Assembly (NCBI RefSeq): GCF_000758705.1
Contig: NZ_CP009287.1
Coordinates: 3,410,001-3,474,000, forward strand
Origin: Paenibacillus graminis
Lineage (GTDB): Bacteria > Bacillota > Bacilli > Paenibacillales > Paenibacillaceae
Length of the DNA stretch: 64,000 nucleotides
Reading direction: 5' to 3'
Shown in pieces: positions 52,198-59,772 of the stretch. The stretch's first letter is position 1. Every line of letters starts with the position of its first letter. The position numbers were made by a program, and so were the translations under genes. The notes under the pieces were generated by a model. It worked only from the letters and a program-made list of their open reading frames with translations. It was not told the DNA's origin and did not search any database.

Positions 52198-52674
52198 ATG
52201 GAGAGATTCACTTACTTTTACCGCAGCGGTTCGCCGTTTTCCCAGTGGTACCCTTGCTATTTTATTGTCGATGAGCACACCTTCAACTGTGCAGAACAAT
52301 ATATGATGTATGCCAAGGCGCTGTTGTTCAGGGATGAAGAAACCGCCATGCAGATCCTGCGGGCCAGAACCCCCAGAGAGCAAAAGGAACTGGGCCGCAA
52401 AGTCAGCGGCTTTAATGACACCGGGTGGAATAAGCACTGCCGGGATATTGTCTACCAGGGGAACCGGGAAAAATTCCTGCAAAATGAAGAACTGCTGCAG
52501 CTGCTGCTCGATACTAAGGGAACTACCTTGGTGGAAGCCAGTCCGACGGACCGGATCTGGGGTGTGGGCCTTTCAGAAGACGACCCCCGAATCCGCAGCA
52601 GAAGCAGCTGGAGGGGCAGGAATTGGCTGGGGGAAGTGCTGACGAAGCTGCGTGACGATCTTTTGCTGGAATAA
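52198..52674 (+). CDS. NADAR family N-glycosidase (YbiA-like)
   Basis: The 158-residue single-domain protein has the NADAR pattern: FYRSGSPFSQWYPCYFIVD, EQYMMYAKALLFRDEETAMQ, WNKHCRDIVYQGNREKF and LVEASPTDRIWGVGL. NADAR enzymes cleave N-glycosidic bonds: YbiA acts on riboflavin-precursor intermediates, and others remove ADP-ribose from guanosine in DNA (established for characterised members). It lies 32 bases after the NrtR-like gene and 39 before the PARG-like gene. Being in an ADP-ribose cassette, the second activity is the more likely (inference). No DarT-type toxin is encoded in the window. Confidence 0.9.
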   Translation: MERFTYFYRSGSPFSQWYPCYFIVDEHTFNCAEQYMMYAKALLFRDEETAMQILRARTPREQKELGRKVSGFNDTGWNKHCRDIVYQGNREKFLQNEELLQLLLDTKGTTLVEASPTDRIWGVGLSEDDPRIRSRSSWRGRNWLGEVLTKLRDDLLLE

Positions 52675-52713
52675 ACAAACCCGTTATAATACCGGAGCAA
52701 GGAGCAGATATCA

Positions 52714-53580
52714 ATGAATCAAAATTTCAATCCCAGAAATAAAAGAGCGGCTATTGCTCACGAAACACTGGATATTTTGGAGAAAGGAAATTATACAGGC
52801 CCTGCGGGCCGGGTGATTGACATTGCTGAGGACGTCAAGGCATGCATCTCCGATACGCGGCTGTATGCTCCAGAGGAGCTGCCCCAGCTGAATACAGCTG
52901 TACTGTCTCGAATAGGGGAAGCTTCCGGACAGCACGCGGAACTGGCAGTCACCGGAGAATCAACTTTGGAAGCGGCATACCGGCTGGTTGTCCAGGAAGG
53001 CAAAGCGCAGACAGTATGTCTGAATTTTGCTTCCGCCAAAAACCCCGGAGGCGGCTTCCTCGGCGGCAGCCAGGCTCAGGAGGAAAGCTTAGCCCGTGCT
53101 TCTGCGCTGTATCCGGCCATCTCAAAAAAAGATGAAATGTACCATTACAACCGCAGCCGCAAAACCTGTCTGTACTCTCACTACATGATTCATTCTCCGC
53201 AAGTTCCCGTAATCCGTGACAGTAAGGACCAGCTGCTGGCCGAGCCTTATGTGGTGTCGTTTATTACCGCACCAGCAGTAAATGCGGGGGTTGTCCGGGA
53301 GCGGGAGCCTCAGGAGGTTGGGAATATCAAGACGGTTATGCTGGAGCGAATCCGTTATATTCTGGCGGTTGCTGCCGGGAATGGACACAAGACTATCGTG
53401 CTCGGAGCTTTTGGCTGCGGAGTTTTCCGCAATCATCCGCCAGAGGTGGCCGAATGGTTCAGACAGGTGCTGCTGGATGAAGGATACCAGAGCCTGTTTG
53501 AGCAGATTGTTTTTGCCGTGCTGGATCATTCTCCGCAGCAGCCCGCGCTTGGTGCCTTCAAGACAGTCTTCAGTGCATGA
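52714..53580 (+). CDS. Bacterial-type poly(ADP-ribose) glycohydrolase-like protein (TIGR02452 family)
   Basis: The 288-residue macrodomain-like protein carries the PARG signature: GGG, seven residues, QEE, in NPGGGFLGGSQAQEES near residue 110, where the second Glu is the catalytic residue of PARG enzymes. Other conserved parts are VCLNFASAKNPGG, SFITAPAVNAG and TIVLGAFGCGVFRNHP. Bacterial PARGs release ADP-ribose from ADP-ribosylated targets. It completes a sense-and-remove cassette with NrtR-like and NADAR proteins; the three genes are close and co-directional. The final bases overlap a decayed small gene on the other strand. Confidence 0.92.
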   Translation: MNQNFNPRNKRAAIAHETLDILEKGNYTGPAGRVIDIAEDVKACISDTRLYAPEELPQLNTAVLSRIGEASGQHAELAVTGESTLEAAYRLVVQEGKAQTVCLNFASAKNPGGGFLGGSQAQEESLARASALYPAISKKDEMYHYNRSRKTCLYSHYMIHSPQVPVIRDSKDQLLAEPYVVSFITAPAVNAGVVREREPQEVGNIKTVMLERIRYILAVAAGNGHKTIVLGAFGCGVFRNHPPEVAEWFRQVLLDEGYQSLFEQIVFAVLDHSPQQPALGAFKTVFSA

Positions 53581-53743
53581 AAGCGGAATACACAATAATG
53601 ATCAATACAGCGAGCATCACGATCCAGGTGACAGGATGATTGGGATTGAGCGTCCAGCCAATACCGGAGATTTTGCGGGCAAACAAAGGGCGTTCCGGTT
53701 TCGATTCTGAATGAAACTCATTTCGCCCCGAAACCTTGCTGCA
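53570..53743 (-). pseudogene. Small single-helix membrane protein without a start codon (DUF5808-like)
   Basis: The minus-strand frame reads SESKPERPLFARKISGIGWT, then LNPNHPVTWIVMLAVLIIIV and ends YSAFMH. P-L-F-x-x-K-x-x-G-I-G-W-T-L-N-P followed by one membrane helix resembles DUF5808-type small proteins. The frame is open from 53743 but contains no ATG, GTG or TTG before the conserved part except TTG at 53684-53686, which would cut it. An ATG at 53719-53721 lies in another frame, so a small indel near the start is likely. Confidence 0.35.
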
Positions 53744-53842
53744 TTATGACGTGTGATGTTGTTAACAGAACTTTTACGCTGAAAAGCGGAAAATGAAATA
53801 AGTTTGTCATTATGTAATATATGGAAGAAAGCAGGAGAGTCA

Positions 53843-54256
53843 ATGATTAACTGGAAGGATTCGTATGACATCGGGGTCGAGAAGATTGACTGCCAGCACA
53901 GACAGCTGCTTATGTAGCTGAATGAATTTTTTGAAGCATGCACAAACCAGCAAGGCAAAGAAAAGATTGAAGAAACTCTGAAGTTCCTCAAGGATTATAC
54001 GCTTGAGCATTTCAGCGATGAGGAGCACTTGATGCAGGACATCGATTTCCCGGAATTGGCCGAGCACCGCAAGACCCATGCTGAATTCGTAAAGACCGTG
54101 CTGGACCTGGAGGAGAGCATCCAGACCAAAGGCGTATCCGTCCTGTCTACCATCAAGCTGAACCGCACATTAACAGACTGGCTGCTCAATCATATTAACA
54201 AATGCGATAAGCTGATTGGACAATGCATCGCCAGCAAGGGCCATCAAGCCGTATAA
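53843..54256 (+). pseudogene. Bacteriohemerythrin gene interrupted by an in-frame TAG
   Basis: From ATG 53843 (GGAGAG upstream) the frame reads INWKDSYDIGVEKIDCQHRQ-LLM, then TAG at 53915-53917, then LNEFFEACTNQQGKEK and on to TAA at 54254-54256. All hemerythrin iron ligands are otherwise present: His in DCQHRQ, H-x-x-x-E in EHFSDEEHLM, H-x-x-x-H in EHRKTHAEF and H-x-x-x-x-D in LLNHINKCDKL. With the TAG read through the length (about 137) is normal. One base change from AAG (Lys, usual here in M-K-L-N) would create the TAG. The gene is otherwise undamaged, so decay is recent or the codon is an assembly error. Confidence 0.8.
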
Positions 54257-54283
54257 TTTTCACCGTCTGCCTTACATATTGAA

Positions 54284-54311
54284 GATGCCGCAGGGCATTT
54301 TCTTTTTTTTG
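54284..54311 (+). terminator. Terminator after the hemerythrin pseudogene
   Basis: ATGCC pairs with GGCAT around a short GCA-type loop and is followed by TTTTCTTTTTTTT. Confidence 0.65.
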
Positions 54312-54435
54312 CAGAAAAAAAGTACTCCAGCTTCGGGTTGTTGCGATGGCTTCACCCAATTAATACTCCTCAAATACTTTGTGTTATGATTTGGAGTAGA
54401 GATTCAGATAAACTGCAGGTCAAGGGAGTGGAAGG

Positions 54436-55629
54436 ATGAAAATATTGCGTATGCTTGCTTCAGGTCTGGTCATGCTGCTGGTGCTGGGACTTGTGAATTT
54501 CTACATTGGTCTGCATCTGTGGTACCTGTTGGACAATTGGCTGCCGGGAATCCGCGCCGCTGTGTATTGGCCGGTATTCCTGCTCATTGCTTTTGCTTAT
54601 TTGATCGGAATGGTACCCTGGCCGAAGGCTGTCAAACCGGCTGCCCGGCTGTTCAAAGTCATCGGCTCCTATTATCTGGCCTGCATGGAATTTGCTGTTA
54701 TTGTCCTGCCTCTTACCGATTTGCTGTATTGGGTGATGGGGCTGATGGGCGCTCAGCGCACGGGGTTTACTACGGAGGCGGGTGTGACCGTGGTGGTGCT
54801 GCTGGCTGTCTTCCTGATTTGGGGTTCGCGGAACGCCTGGAGTACGGTGGTGCGCAACCATCCGATCCAGATTGACAAAAGGGCCGCAACCAGCGCACCG
54901 CTTACCATTGCGGTAGCTTCTGATCTGCATTTGGGCAACATTGTCGGCAACCGCCATCTTCGCCGGATGGTCGCTGAGATTAACCGGATGCAGCCGGATC
55001 TGATTCTGCTCGCCGGGGATGTGCTGGATGACAGCATTGAACCGTTTATCCGCAATGGAATGAGTGATGAGATCCGCAAGCTGAGGGCACGGTTTGGCGT
55101 ATATGCAGTCCTGGGTAATCATGAATATTATGGTGGCTCCATTAAGCAATACACTGAACTGATGGACAGCATCGGCATCAAAGTTCTGCAGGACGAAGTA
55201 GCGGAAGCCGCAGGCTTGTATATCGTGGGCCGTAAAGACAAAACCGCCGAATCTATGGAGGCTGCCGGACGCAAAAGTGTGGAAGCGTTGCTGGATGGAC
55301 TCGATCTGTCGCGCCCGGTCATCATGATGGACCATCAGCCAACCGGATTCGGGATTGCCGCGCAAGCGGGAGTGGATGTGCTGCTGTCGGGCCATACGCA
55401 CCGCGGTCAGATTGCTCCCAATCACTGGATTACCAAACGGCTGTTTGAGCTGGACTGGGGCTACCTGCGCAAGGATAAGCTGCACGTGGTGGTCTCTTCC
55501 GGATACGGAACCTGGGGGCCGCCGATCCGACTCGCCAGCCGGTCTGAGCTGATTAGGCTCGAGGTTAGACTGGAGGGCACCAGACAGTACAGTGAAGAGC
55601 CTGTACACAGCAGCCCTGTGCTGATCTAA
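54436..55629 (+). CDS. Membrane-anchored metallophosphoesterase
   Basis: The 397-residue protein has four or so N-terminal membrane helices (LVMLLVLGLVNFYIGLHLWY; VFLLIAFAYLIGM; FAVIVLPLTDLLYWV; TVVVLLAVFLIW) and a calcineurin-like phosphoesterase domain from about residue 150. The two-metal motifs are present: D-x-H in VASDLHLGN, GD in LLAGDVLDD, GNHE in VLGNHEYYGG, and GHTHRGQ in LLSGHTHRGQ. YkuE/YaeI-type enzymes hydrolyse phospholipid or UDP-sugar headgroups; substrate here is unknown. ATG 54436 has AGGGAGTGGAAGG upstream. It is a single-gene unit ended by the hairpin at 55693-55725. Confidence 0.93.
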   Translation: MKILRMLASGLVMLLVLGLVNFYIGLHLWYLLDNWLPGIRAAVYWPVFLLIAFAYLIGMVPWPKAVKPAARLFKVIGSYYLACMEFAVIVLPLTDLLYWVMGLMGAQRTGFTTEAGVTVVVLLAVFLIWGSRNAWSTVVRNHPIQIDKRAATSAPLTIAVASDLHLGNIVGNRHLRRMVAEINRMQPDLILLAGDVLDDSIEPFIRNGMSDEIRKLRARFGVYAVLGNHEYYGGSIKQYTELMDSIGIKVLQDEVAEAAGLYIVGRKDKTAESMEAAGRKSVEALLDGLDLSRPVIMMDHQPTGFGIAAQAGVDVLLSGHTHRGQIAPNHWITKRLFELDWGYLRKDKLHVVVSSGYGTWGPPIRLASRSELIRLEVRLEGTRQYSEEPVHSSPVLI

Positions 55630-55692
55630 CAGCATCTGCACCCTTATATAATCTTAAATGGGCACTTGTTCTGCTGTGTCACCCAAATCCGG

Positions 55693-55725
55693 CCCCATTG
55701 CCTCTATGCTATAGAGATAATGGGG
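55693..55725 (+). terminator. Hairpin after the metallophosphoesterase gene
   Basis: CCCCATT and AATGGGG enclose a second stem CTCTAT/ATAGAG. The hairpin is strong but the following T-tract is poor, so it may be a terminator or a structural element. Confidence 0.5.
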
Positions 55726-55768
55726 TTACTTGCATATGAAGGCCCAATGGCTAAAAACAAATAAATCT

Positions 55769-55825
55769 TTGACATTCACCCTGGGATAAGTTATTTTTAT
55801 CTTCATATAGTTAAGGGATTAACTA
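55769..55825 (+). promoter_or_regulatory. Promoter and operator of the MarR gene
   Basis: TTGACA (55769-55774), 17 bases, TATTTT (55792-55797). Just past the start site is the palindrome TAGTTAA-GGGA-TTAACTA (55808-55825). An identical pair of half-sites with a different 4-base spacer lies upstream of the QorB-like gene at 56674-56691, so both genes are probably controlled by the MarR protein encoded at 55845. Confidence 0.8.
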
Positions 55826-55844
55826 ATTGGAGATGAACAATGCT

Positions 55845-56336
55845 ATGGATTCAATACAGCAAGACCATACTCACAAAATAGATGCAAACATAGACGGTTT
55901 GCAGCAATTTGTTCTGGACCTTCCGCTGGCGAACGAAGCCTTTTTCAATCTGGTGGAGACAACAGCGAGTCTTGTCGCAGTTTCGGAGAAGTATTGGCAG
56001 GCGCAAGGTCTGAATGGTGCAAGAATCCGTGTGCTGGTGGAGATCGCGAAGCAAGGCGGTGCTATTCTCCCCTCGGTGCTGGCCGGACGGATCGGGGTTA
56101 CCAAGGCGAATATCAGCTTGCTGCTGACTCCGCTGGAGAAAGATGGATATATCACCAGGACGGAGCATGTCCGCGATGGGCGCAAGACGGTCATTTCACT
56201 TACAGAAGCCGGACGGACTCTATTGTCCCAGCAGCTTCCTGGAAACCGCGAAACCGTTGCCGGGAAGATGAACCGCTTGGACCCGGATGAGCTTCGGCAG
56301 CTGATGGCATTGCTGCAAAAGCTGAATAAGCCGTAA
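55845..56336 (+). CDS. MarR family transcriptional regulator
   Basis: The 163-residue protein has the MarR winged helix (about 55-115): QGGAILPSVLAGRIGVTKAN, ISLLLTPLEKDGYITRTEHV and DGRKTVISLTEAGR for the wing. No conserved Cys of the YodB/OhrR oxidation type is obvious, so effector class is open. The frame continues upstream to TTG 55827 and ATG 55833, both overlapping the GGAGA site; ATG 55845 is chosen. The operator overlaps its transcription start, so it is autorepressed. The QorB-like reductase downstream is the clearest second target. Confidence 0.88.
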   Translation: MDSIQQDHTHKIDANIDGLQQFVLDLPLANEAFFNLVETTASLVAVSEKYWQAQGLNGARIRVLVEIAKQGGAILPSVLAGRIGVTKANISLLLTPLEKDGYITRTEHVRDGRKTVISLTEAGRTLLSQQLPGNRETVAGKMNRLDPDELRQLMALLQKLNKP

Positions 56337-56409
56337 TATGGGAGAAGGGAAGAGATAAATAACCGATAAAGAGACTCCTTCATTATTTCCTGCTGAAGAG
56401 GAAATTGCT

Positions 56410-56598
56410 GTGGCGAAAGCATTCCATGAAACAGCAGTTGCTGCAGTCCCGGCAATGGATCTGAAAAATATGGATGTAATTCAAGGCGGACTTGAGTCGT
56501 TTTTTCCTGTTATTGAGATGTATATGGGAAGACATGCTGAGGATCTTCCAGTGCATGAGCGTAAGCTTCAGCAGCAGGCACCAGCAAGCGAGACTTAG
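56410..56598 (+). CDS. Hypothetical 62-residue protein
   Basis: GTG 56410 is preceded by GAAGAGG about 8 bases upstream and opens a 62-codon frame that ends PASET before TAG. The frame itself is open further upstream without a standard start, to 56359. The protein is acidic at the end and has VIQGGLESFFPVIEMYMGRH in the middle. I do not recognise it. Its position between the MarR gene and the QorB-like gene, with the operators on both sides, suggests it may belong to the same unit, or it may be a remnant. Confidence 0.35.
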   Translation: MAKAFHETAVAAVPAMDLKNMDVIQGGLESFFPVIEMYMGRHAEDLPVHERKLQQQAPASET

Positions 56599-56630
56599 GG
56601 CAAAGTTGGATGCTTAAGTTCACTCTATAT

Positions 56631-56661
56631 AACTGGATACTGGATCTTCTATTATCCAGTT
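56631..56661. repeat. Inverted repeat upstream of the QorB-like gene
   Basis: AACTGGATA (56631-56639) and TATCCAGTT (56653-56661) are perfect 9-base arms around 13 bases. No T-tract follows. It could be a regulatory hairpin or a second protein-binding site just ahead of the MarR operator. Confidence 0.45.
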
Positions 56662-56673
56662 ATTCTGCCAATA

Positions 56674-56691
56674 TAGTTAATAACTTAACTA
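56674..56691 (+). promoter_or_regulatory. Second TAGTTAA-N4-TTAACTA operator
   Basis: TAGTTAA (56674-56680), TAAC, TTAACTA (56685-56691). Half-sites are identical to those at 55808-55825, and this copy lies 32 bases before ATG 56723. Confidence 0.75.
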
Positions 56692-56722
56692 AATTAAATT
56701 TGGGACATGAAGGAGAATGAAC

Positions 56723-57544
56723 ATGACAATCATGATAACAGGGGCTACAGGGCAACTAGGAAAATTAATTATTGAACAGCTTTTAGAACAGGTTCCGGCA
56801 GCGCAGATCATTGCAGGTGTGCGCCACCCTGACAAGGCGATGCAGTATAAGGAGAAGGGGATTGAGGTGCGCTTAGCAGATTACGATAGGCCGGAAACGC
56901 TGCAGGACGCTTGTACCGGAGTCAACCGGCTGCTGCTGATTTCCAGTTCACATACGGATGATGATGTTCGGCTGGTTCAACATAAGCGGGTGATCGATGC
57001 AGCCAAAGCAGCCGGAGTTGCGCATATATTATATACCAGCTTTGCTTTTCCGCAAGCAGGCAATACAGGAACAAGCAGCGTTCATGGACTTACCGAGCAG
57101 GTGATACTTGATACAGGAATGGACTATACGTTTTTACGCAACGGCCTGTATATTGATTTCGTGGGCGTACTTGGACTGAATGAGGCGATTCGCAGTGGTG
57201 TGCTGCCGACACAGCCCGGTGATTGGCAGTTCAATGCGGTAACACGCAGTGACCAGGCGCGGGCAATCGCAAAGGTGCTTGCCGGAACCGTTCACAGGCA
57301 CCGGACGTACGAGCTGGCAGCGCCGCAGACATGGACGTTCGCCAATCTTGCACAAGTGCTTACGGAGCTTACCGGCAAGCCGGTGATCCATGCCCCAGAT
57401 GCGTCTGTACAGCATTGGATTTATCATTTTCTGAGCAGTATTGATACTCAATCCACCTCAAAGGATCTGGAGCAACTGATGGGGCAGCCCGTAACCCCGC
57501 TTAAGGAGAGCATCGCACCTTTTTTGAATCTGGAGAATGTGTGA
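56723..57544 (+). CDS. NmrA/QorB-like NAD(P)H-dependent quinone reductase-type SDR
   Basis: This 273-residue atypical SDR has TIMITGATGQLGKLIIEQLL (GxxGxxG NADP loop), then LLLISSSHTDDDVRLVQHKR, VAHILYTSFAFPQAG and FLRNGLYIDFVGVLG, as in QorB and related NmrA-like proteins that reduce quinones or sense NADPH. There is no catalytic Tyr-x-x-x-Lys, as usual for the group. AGGAG is spaced 7 bases from ATG 56723; ATG 56717 is too close. The shared MarR operator upstream suggests induction by quinones or electrophiles (inference). Confidence 0.9.
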   Translation: MTIMITGATGQLGKLIIEQLLEQVPAAQIIAGVRHPDKAMQYKEKGIEVRLADYDRPETLQDACTGVNRLLLISSSHTDDDVRLVQHKRVIDAAKAAGVAHILYTSFAFPQAGNTGTSSVHGLTEQVILDTGMDYTFLRNGLYIDFVGVLGLNEAIRSGVLPTQPGDWQFNAVTRSDQARAIAKVLAGTVHRHRTYELAAPQTWTFANLAQVLTELTGKPVIHAPDASVQHWIYHFLSSIDTQSTSKDLEQLMGQPVTPLKESIAPFLNLENV

Positions 57545-57652
57545 ATATTACCCGGGTAGCGGTATCGTCCTGCGATCCCCGAAGTTGTCTAATTCTCTCA
57601 ATATTGCTACTATGATGACAACATGAGGGGGTACCCGGGGAGTGAGAATGGA

Positions 57653-58330
57653 ATGAAGAAAATATTAGTGGCCGACGATGATGTGAACATCCGTACGCTG
57701 CTGCGGCATGTGTTGACCAGGGAAGGTTATGTTGTGCTGGAGGCGGCCGATGGACGTGAAGCCATGGGACTGATGAAAGGCAGTACTGTGGATTTGGCGG
57801 TTGTAGATGTGATGATGCCGAATATGGACGGGCTTGAGCTGTGCCAGCATATCCGGGAGACTTATGATATTCCGGTTATCCTGCTAACTGCACGGCAGCA
57901 GCTCAGCGACAAGGAGCAGGGTTATTTACGCGGGACAGATGATTATGTCACCAAGCCTTTTGAACCGGAGGAACTGCTCTTCCGCATCAAAGCCTTGTTC
58001 CGCCGTTATTCAGTAGCCGCGAGTGACAAGATCCGCCTGAATTCATTAGTGATTGACCGGAAAAATTATGAGATCAGCGACGGCAGCGATGTGTTTCTGC
58101 TGCCGGTGAAGGAATTTGAGCTGCTGGCCCAGCTTGCGCAGTATCCGGGACGGCTGTTCTCGCGCAGCGAGCTGATTGAGCTGGTGTGGGGAGCGGATTA
58201 TGAAGGGGATGAGCGGACAGTCGATGTGCATATCAAACGCTTGCGCGACCGGTTCAGCGAATACAAAAATGATTTTACCATCCGTACGGTCCGGGGTATC
58301 GGCTATAAAGTCGAAACGGTGAATCCATGA
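57653..58330 (+). CDS. hssR: HssR-type response regulator (haem sensing)
   Basis: This 225-residue OmpR-family regulator has a receiver domain with ILVADDDVNIRTLLRHVL, phosphoacceptor Asp52 in LAVVDVMMPNMDG and Lys in DDYVTKPFEPEEL, and a winged-helix DNA-binding domain at 130-225 (LPVKEFELLAQLAQYPGRLF; RTVRGIGYKVE). Length and order match Staphylococcus HssR, and the next genes are HssS-, HrtB- and HrtA-like. GGGGAG lies about 10 bases before ATG 57653. It overlaps the kinase gene by 4 bases. Confidence 0.9.
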   Translation: MKKILVADDDVNIRTLLRHVLTREGYVVLEAADGREAMGLMKGSTVDLAVVDVMMPNMDGLELCQHIRETYDIPVILLTARQQLSDKEQGYLRGTDDYVTKPFEPEELLFRIKALFRRYSVAASDKIRLNSLVIDRKNYEISDGSDVFLLPVKEFELLAQLAQYPGRLFSRSELIELVWGADYEGDERTVDVHIKRLRDRFSEYKNDFTIRTVRGIGYKVETVNP

Positions 58331-59703
58331 AGTCATTGTACGTAAGAATGAGCCTGCTGTTCTGTTCGGTGATTGTAATTAGCAGTGTGCTGGGGTTTCT
58401 TATCTCCAACGCCTATTATCAGGCTGCAATCAAGCCGAAGAACGATGCCAAGCTCACCAAAATGGCCATTGGCCTGCAGTCCTTTATTGAAGACCACCCC
58501 GACGCGGTTGAGGGATATCTGCTGAGTACAGCATCCCTCGGCTACAAGATGTATCTCTCCAATGACCAAGGCGATGAACGGTTCTATGGTCTGCCTTTCC
58601 GCAAAAATGACCTGAAGGAAGGAGAGCTGAAAAAGGTGCTGGACGGCAGCATCTACCATGGAGTAGCGGATTTTCCCAGCGGGATGTTCATTACCGGCTT
58701 TTTTGATAATCAGCTCAGCAATACGATAGGTGTTCCTATACATATTCATGGCCAGCCCTACGCGCTGTTTATGCGTCCGGATGCAGAAGTGCAGTTTGGC
58801 GAGCTGCGGTTGTTTTTTGCTGTGCTGATTGCCGGTACAATTCTGTTCAGCCTGTGGTTTGTCCTAATCACCGTTTTTCATGTTGTGAAGCCGATCACGC
58901 GGTTGACTGAAGCCACCCAAAAAATCTCCAAGGGCAGATACGATATCAAGCTCTACACAGCCCGGCGTGATGAAATCGGCCAGCTTGCTTCCCACTTCAT
59001 GAGCATGAGCCGGGAGCTGGAGCGGACGAACCGGGCGCGGCAGGAATTTGTCGCCAACGTCTCGCACGAAATCGAGTCGCCGCTGACCTCCATTCAGGGC
59101 TTCGCCCATGCGCTGAAGGACGGCACACTCCCGGAGCAGCAGCGGATAGAGTACCTGTCCATCATCGATGAGGAGAGCCGGAGGCTGTCGGTGCTGAGCA
59201 AGCAGCTGCTTACATTGTCTTCGCTCGACTATGACGAGAATGCGCTGGACCGCAAAAGCATTGATCTCCGGGCGCAGCTGCGCCAGGTGCTGCAGATTAT
59301 GGAGTGGCGGCTGACAGAAAAGGAGCTGGCGGTGCGGCTGCATGTGGCGGATATTACCCTTCAGGGGGATGCCAATCTGCTCTATCAGGTATGGATGAAT
59401 CTTTTGTCCAATGCAGTAAAATATACCCCAACCGGCGGGGAGATTGCGATTTCGGCGGAAGCCGGGGGTCATCACTGCATTGTTACCGTAACAGATAATG
59501 GCGAAGGCATTCCGGCCGGTCAGCTGCCGATGATCTTTGACCGGTTCTACAAAGTGGACCGGGCGCGCACCCGCGACAGCAACAGCAGCGGCCTTGGATT
59601 ATCCATCGTGCGCAAAATTATCGAGGTTCACGGCGGCACCGTCGAGGCAAAGAGCACAGTGGGGGAAGGAACAACCTTTACGGTGACGCTGCCGCTTCTG
59701 TAA
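58327..59703 (+). CDS. hssS: HssS-type sensor histidine kinase
   Basis: The 458-residue kinase has two membrane helices (about 8-30 and 162-186) flanking an extracytoplasmic sensor, a HAMP domain, H-box FVANVSHEIESPLTSIQG with His247, and ATPase motifs MNLLSNAVKYTPTGG, DNGEGIPA and SSGLGLSIV. The sensor carries the HssS pattern: FYGLPFRKNDL, YHGVADFPSGMFITGFFDN, NTIGV and ALFMRPDAEVQFGELRLF, close to the S. aureus protein by memory. That kinase responds to toxic haem at the membrane. It ends 70 bases before the hrtB gene, with an HssR box between. Confidence 0.92.
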   Translation: MKSLYVRMSLLFCSVIVISSVLGFLISNAYYQAAIKPKNDAKLTKMAIGLQSFIEDHPDAVEGYLLSTASLGYKMYLSNDQGDERFYGLPFRKNDLKEGELKKVLDGSIYHGVADFPSGMFITGFFDNQLSNTIGVPIHIHGQPYALFMRPDAEVQFGELRLFFAVLIAGTILFSLWFVLITVFHVVKPITRLTEATQKISKGRYDIKLYTARRDEIGQLASHFMSMSRELERTNRARQEFVANVSHEIESPLTSIQGFAHALKDGTLPEQQRIEYLSIIDEESRRLSVLSKQLLTLSSLDYDENALDRKSIDLRAQLRQVLQIMEWRLTEKELAVRLHVADITLQGDANLLYQVWMNLLSNAVKYTPTGGEIAISAEAGGHHCIVTVTDNGEGIPAGQLPMIFDRFYKVDRARTRDSNSSGLGLSIVRKIIEVHGGTVEAKSTVGEGTTFTVTLPLL

Positions 59704-59709
59704 TTTATT

Positions 59710-59729
59710 ATTCATACTCCGTTCATTTT
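59710..59729 (+). promoter_or_regulatory. HssR box upstream of hrtB
   Basis: ATTCATACT-CC-GTTCATTTT matches the S. aureus HssR direct repeat GTTCATATT-N2-GTTCATATT at 14 of 18 positions, with the same 2-base spacer. It lies 44 bases before the hrtB start codon, where a response regulator would activate hrtBA. Confidence 0.75.
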
Positions 59730-59772
59730 CACCTTCTAAACTGTGGATATACAGATTAGAAGGAGTGGTTCC

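Noticed and set aside
53915..53917. TAG in hemerythrin as a coded pyrrolysine
   Set aside because: Pyrrolysine is not known in hemerythrins and no pyl genes are present in the window; a simple nonsense change is far more likely.
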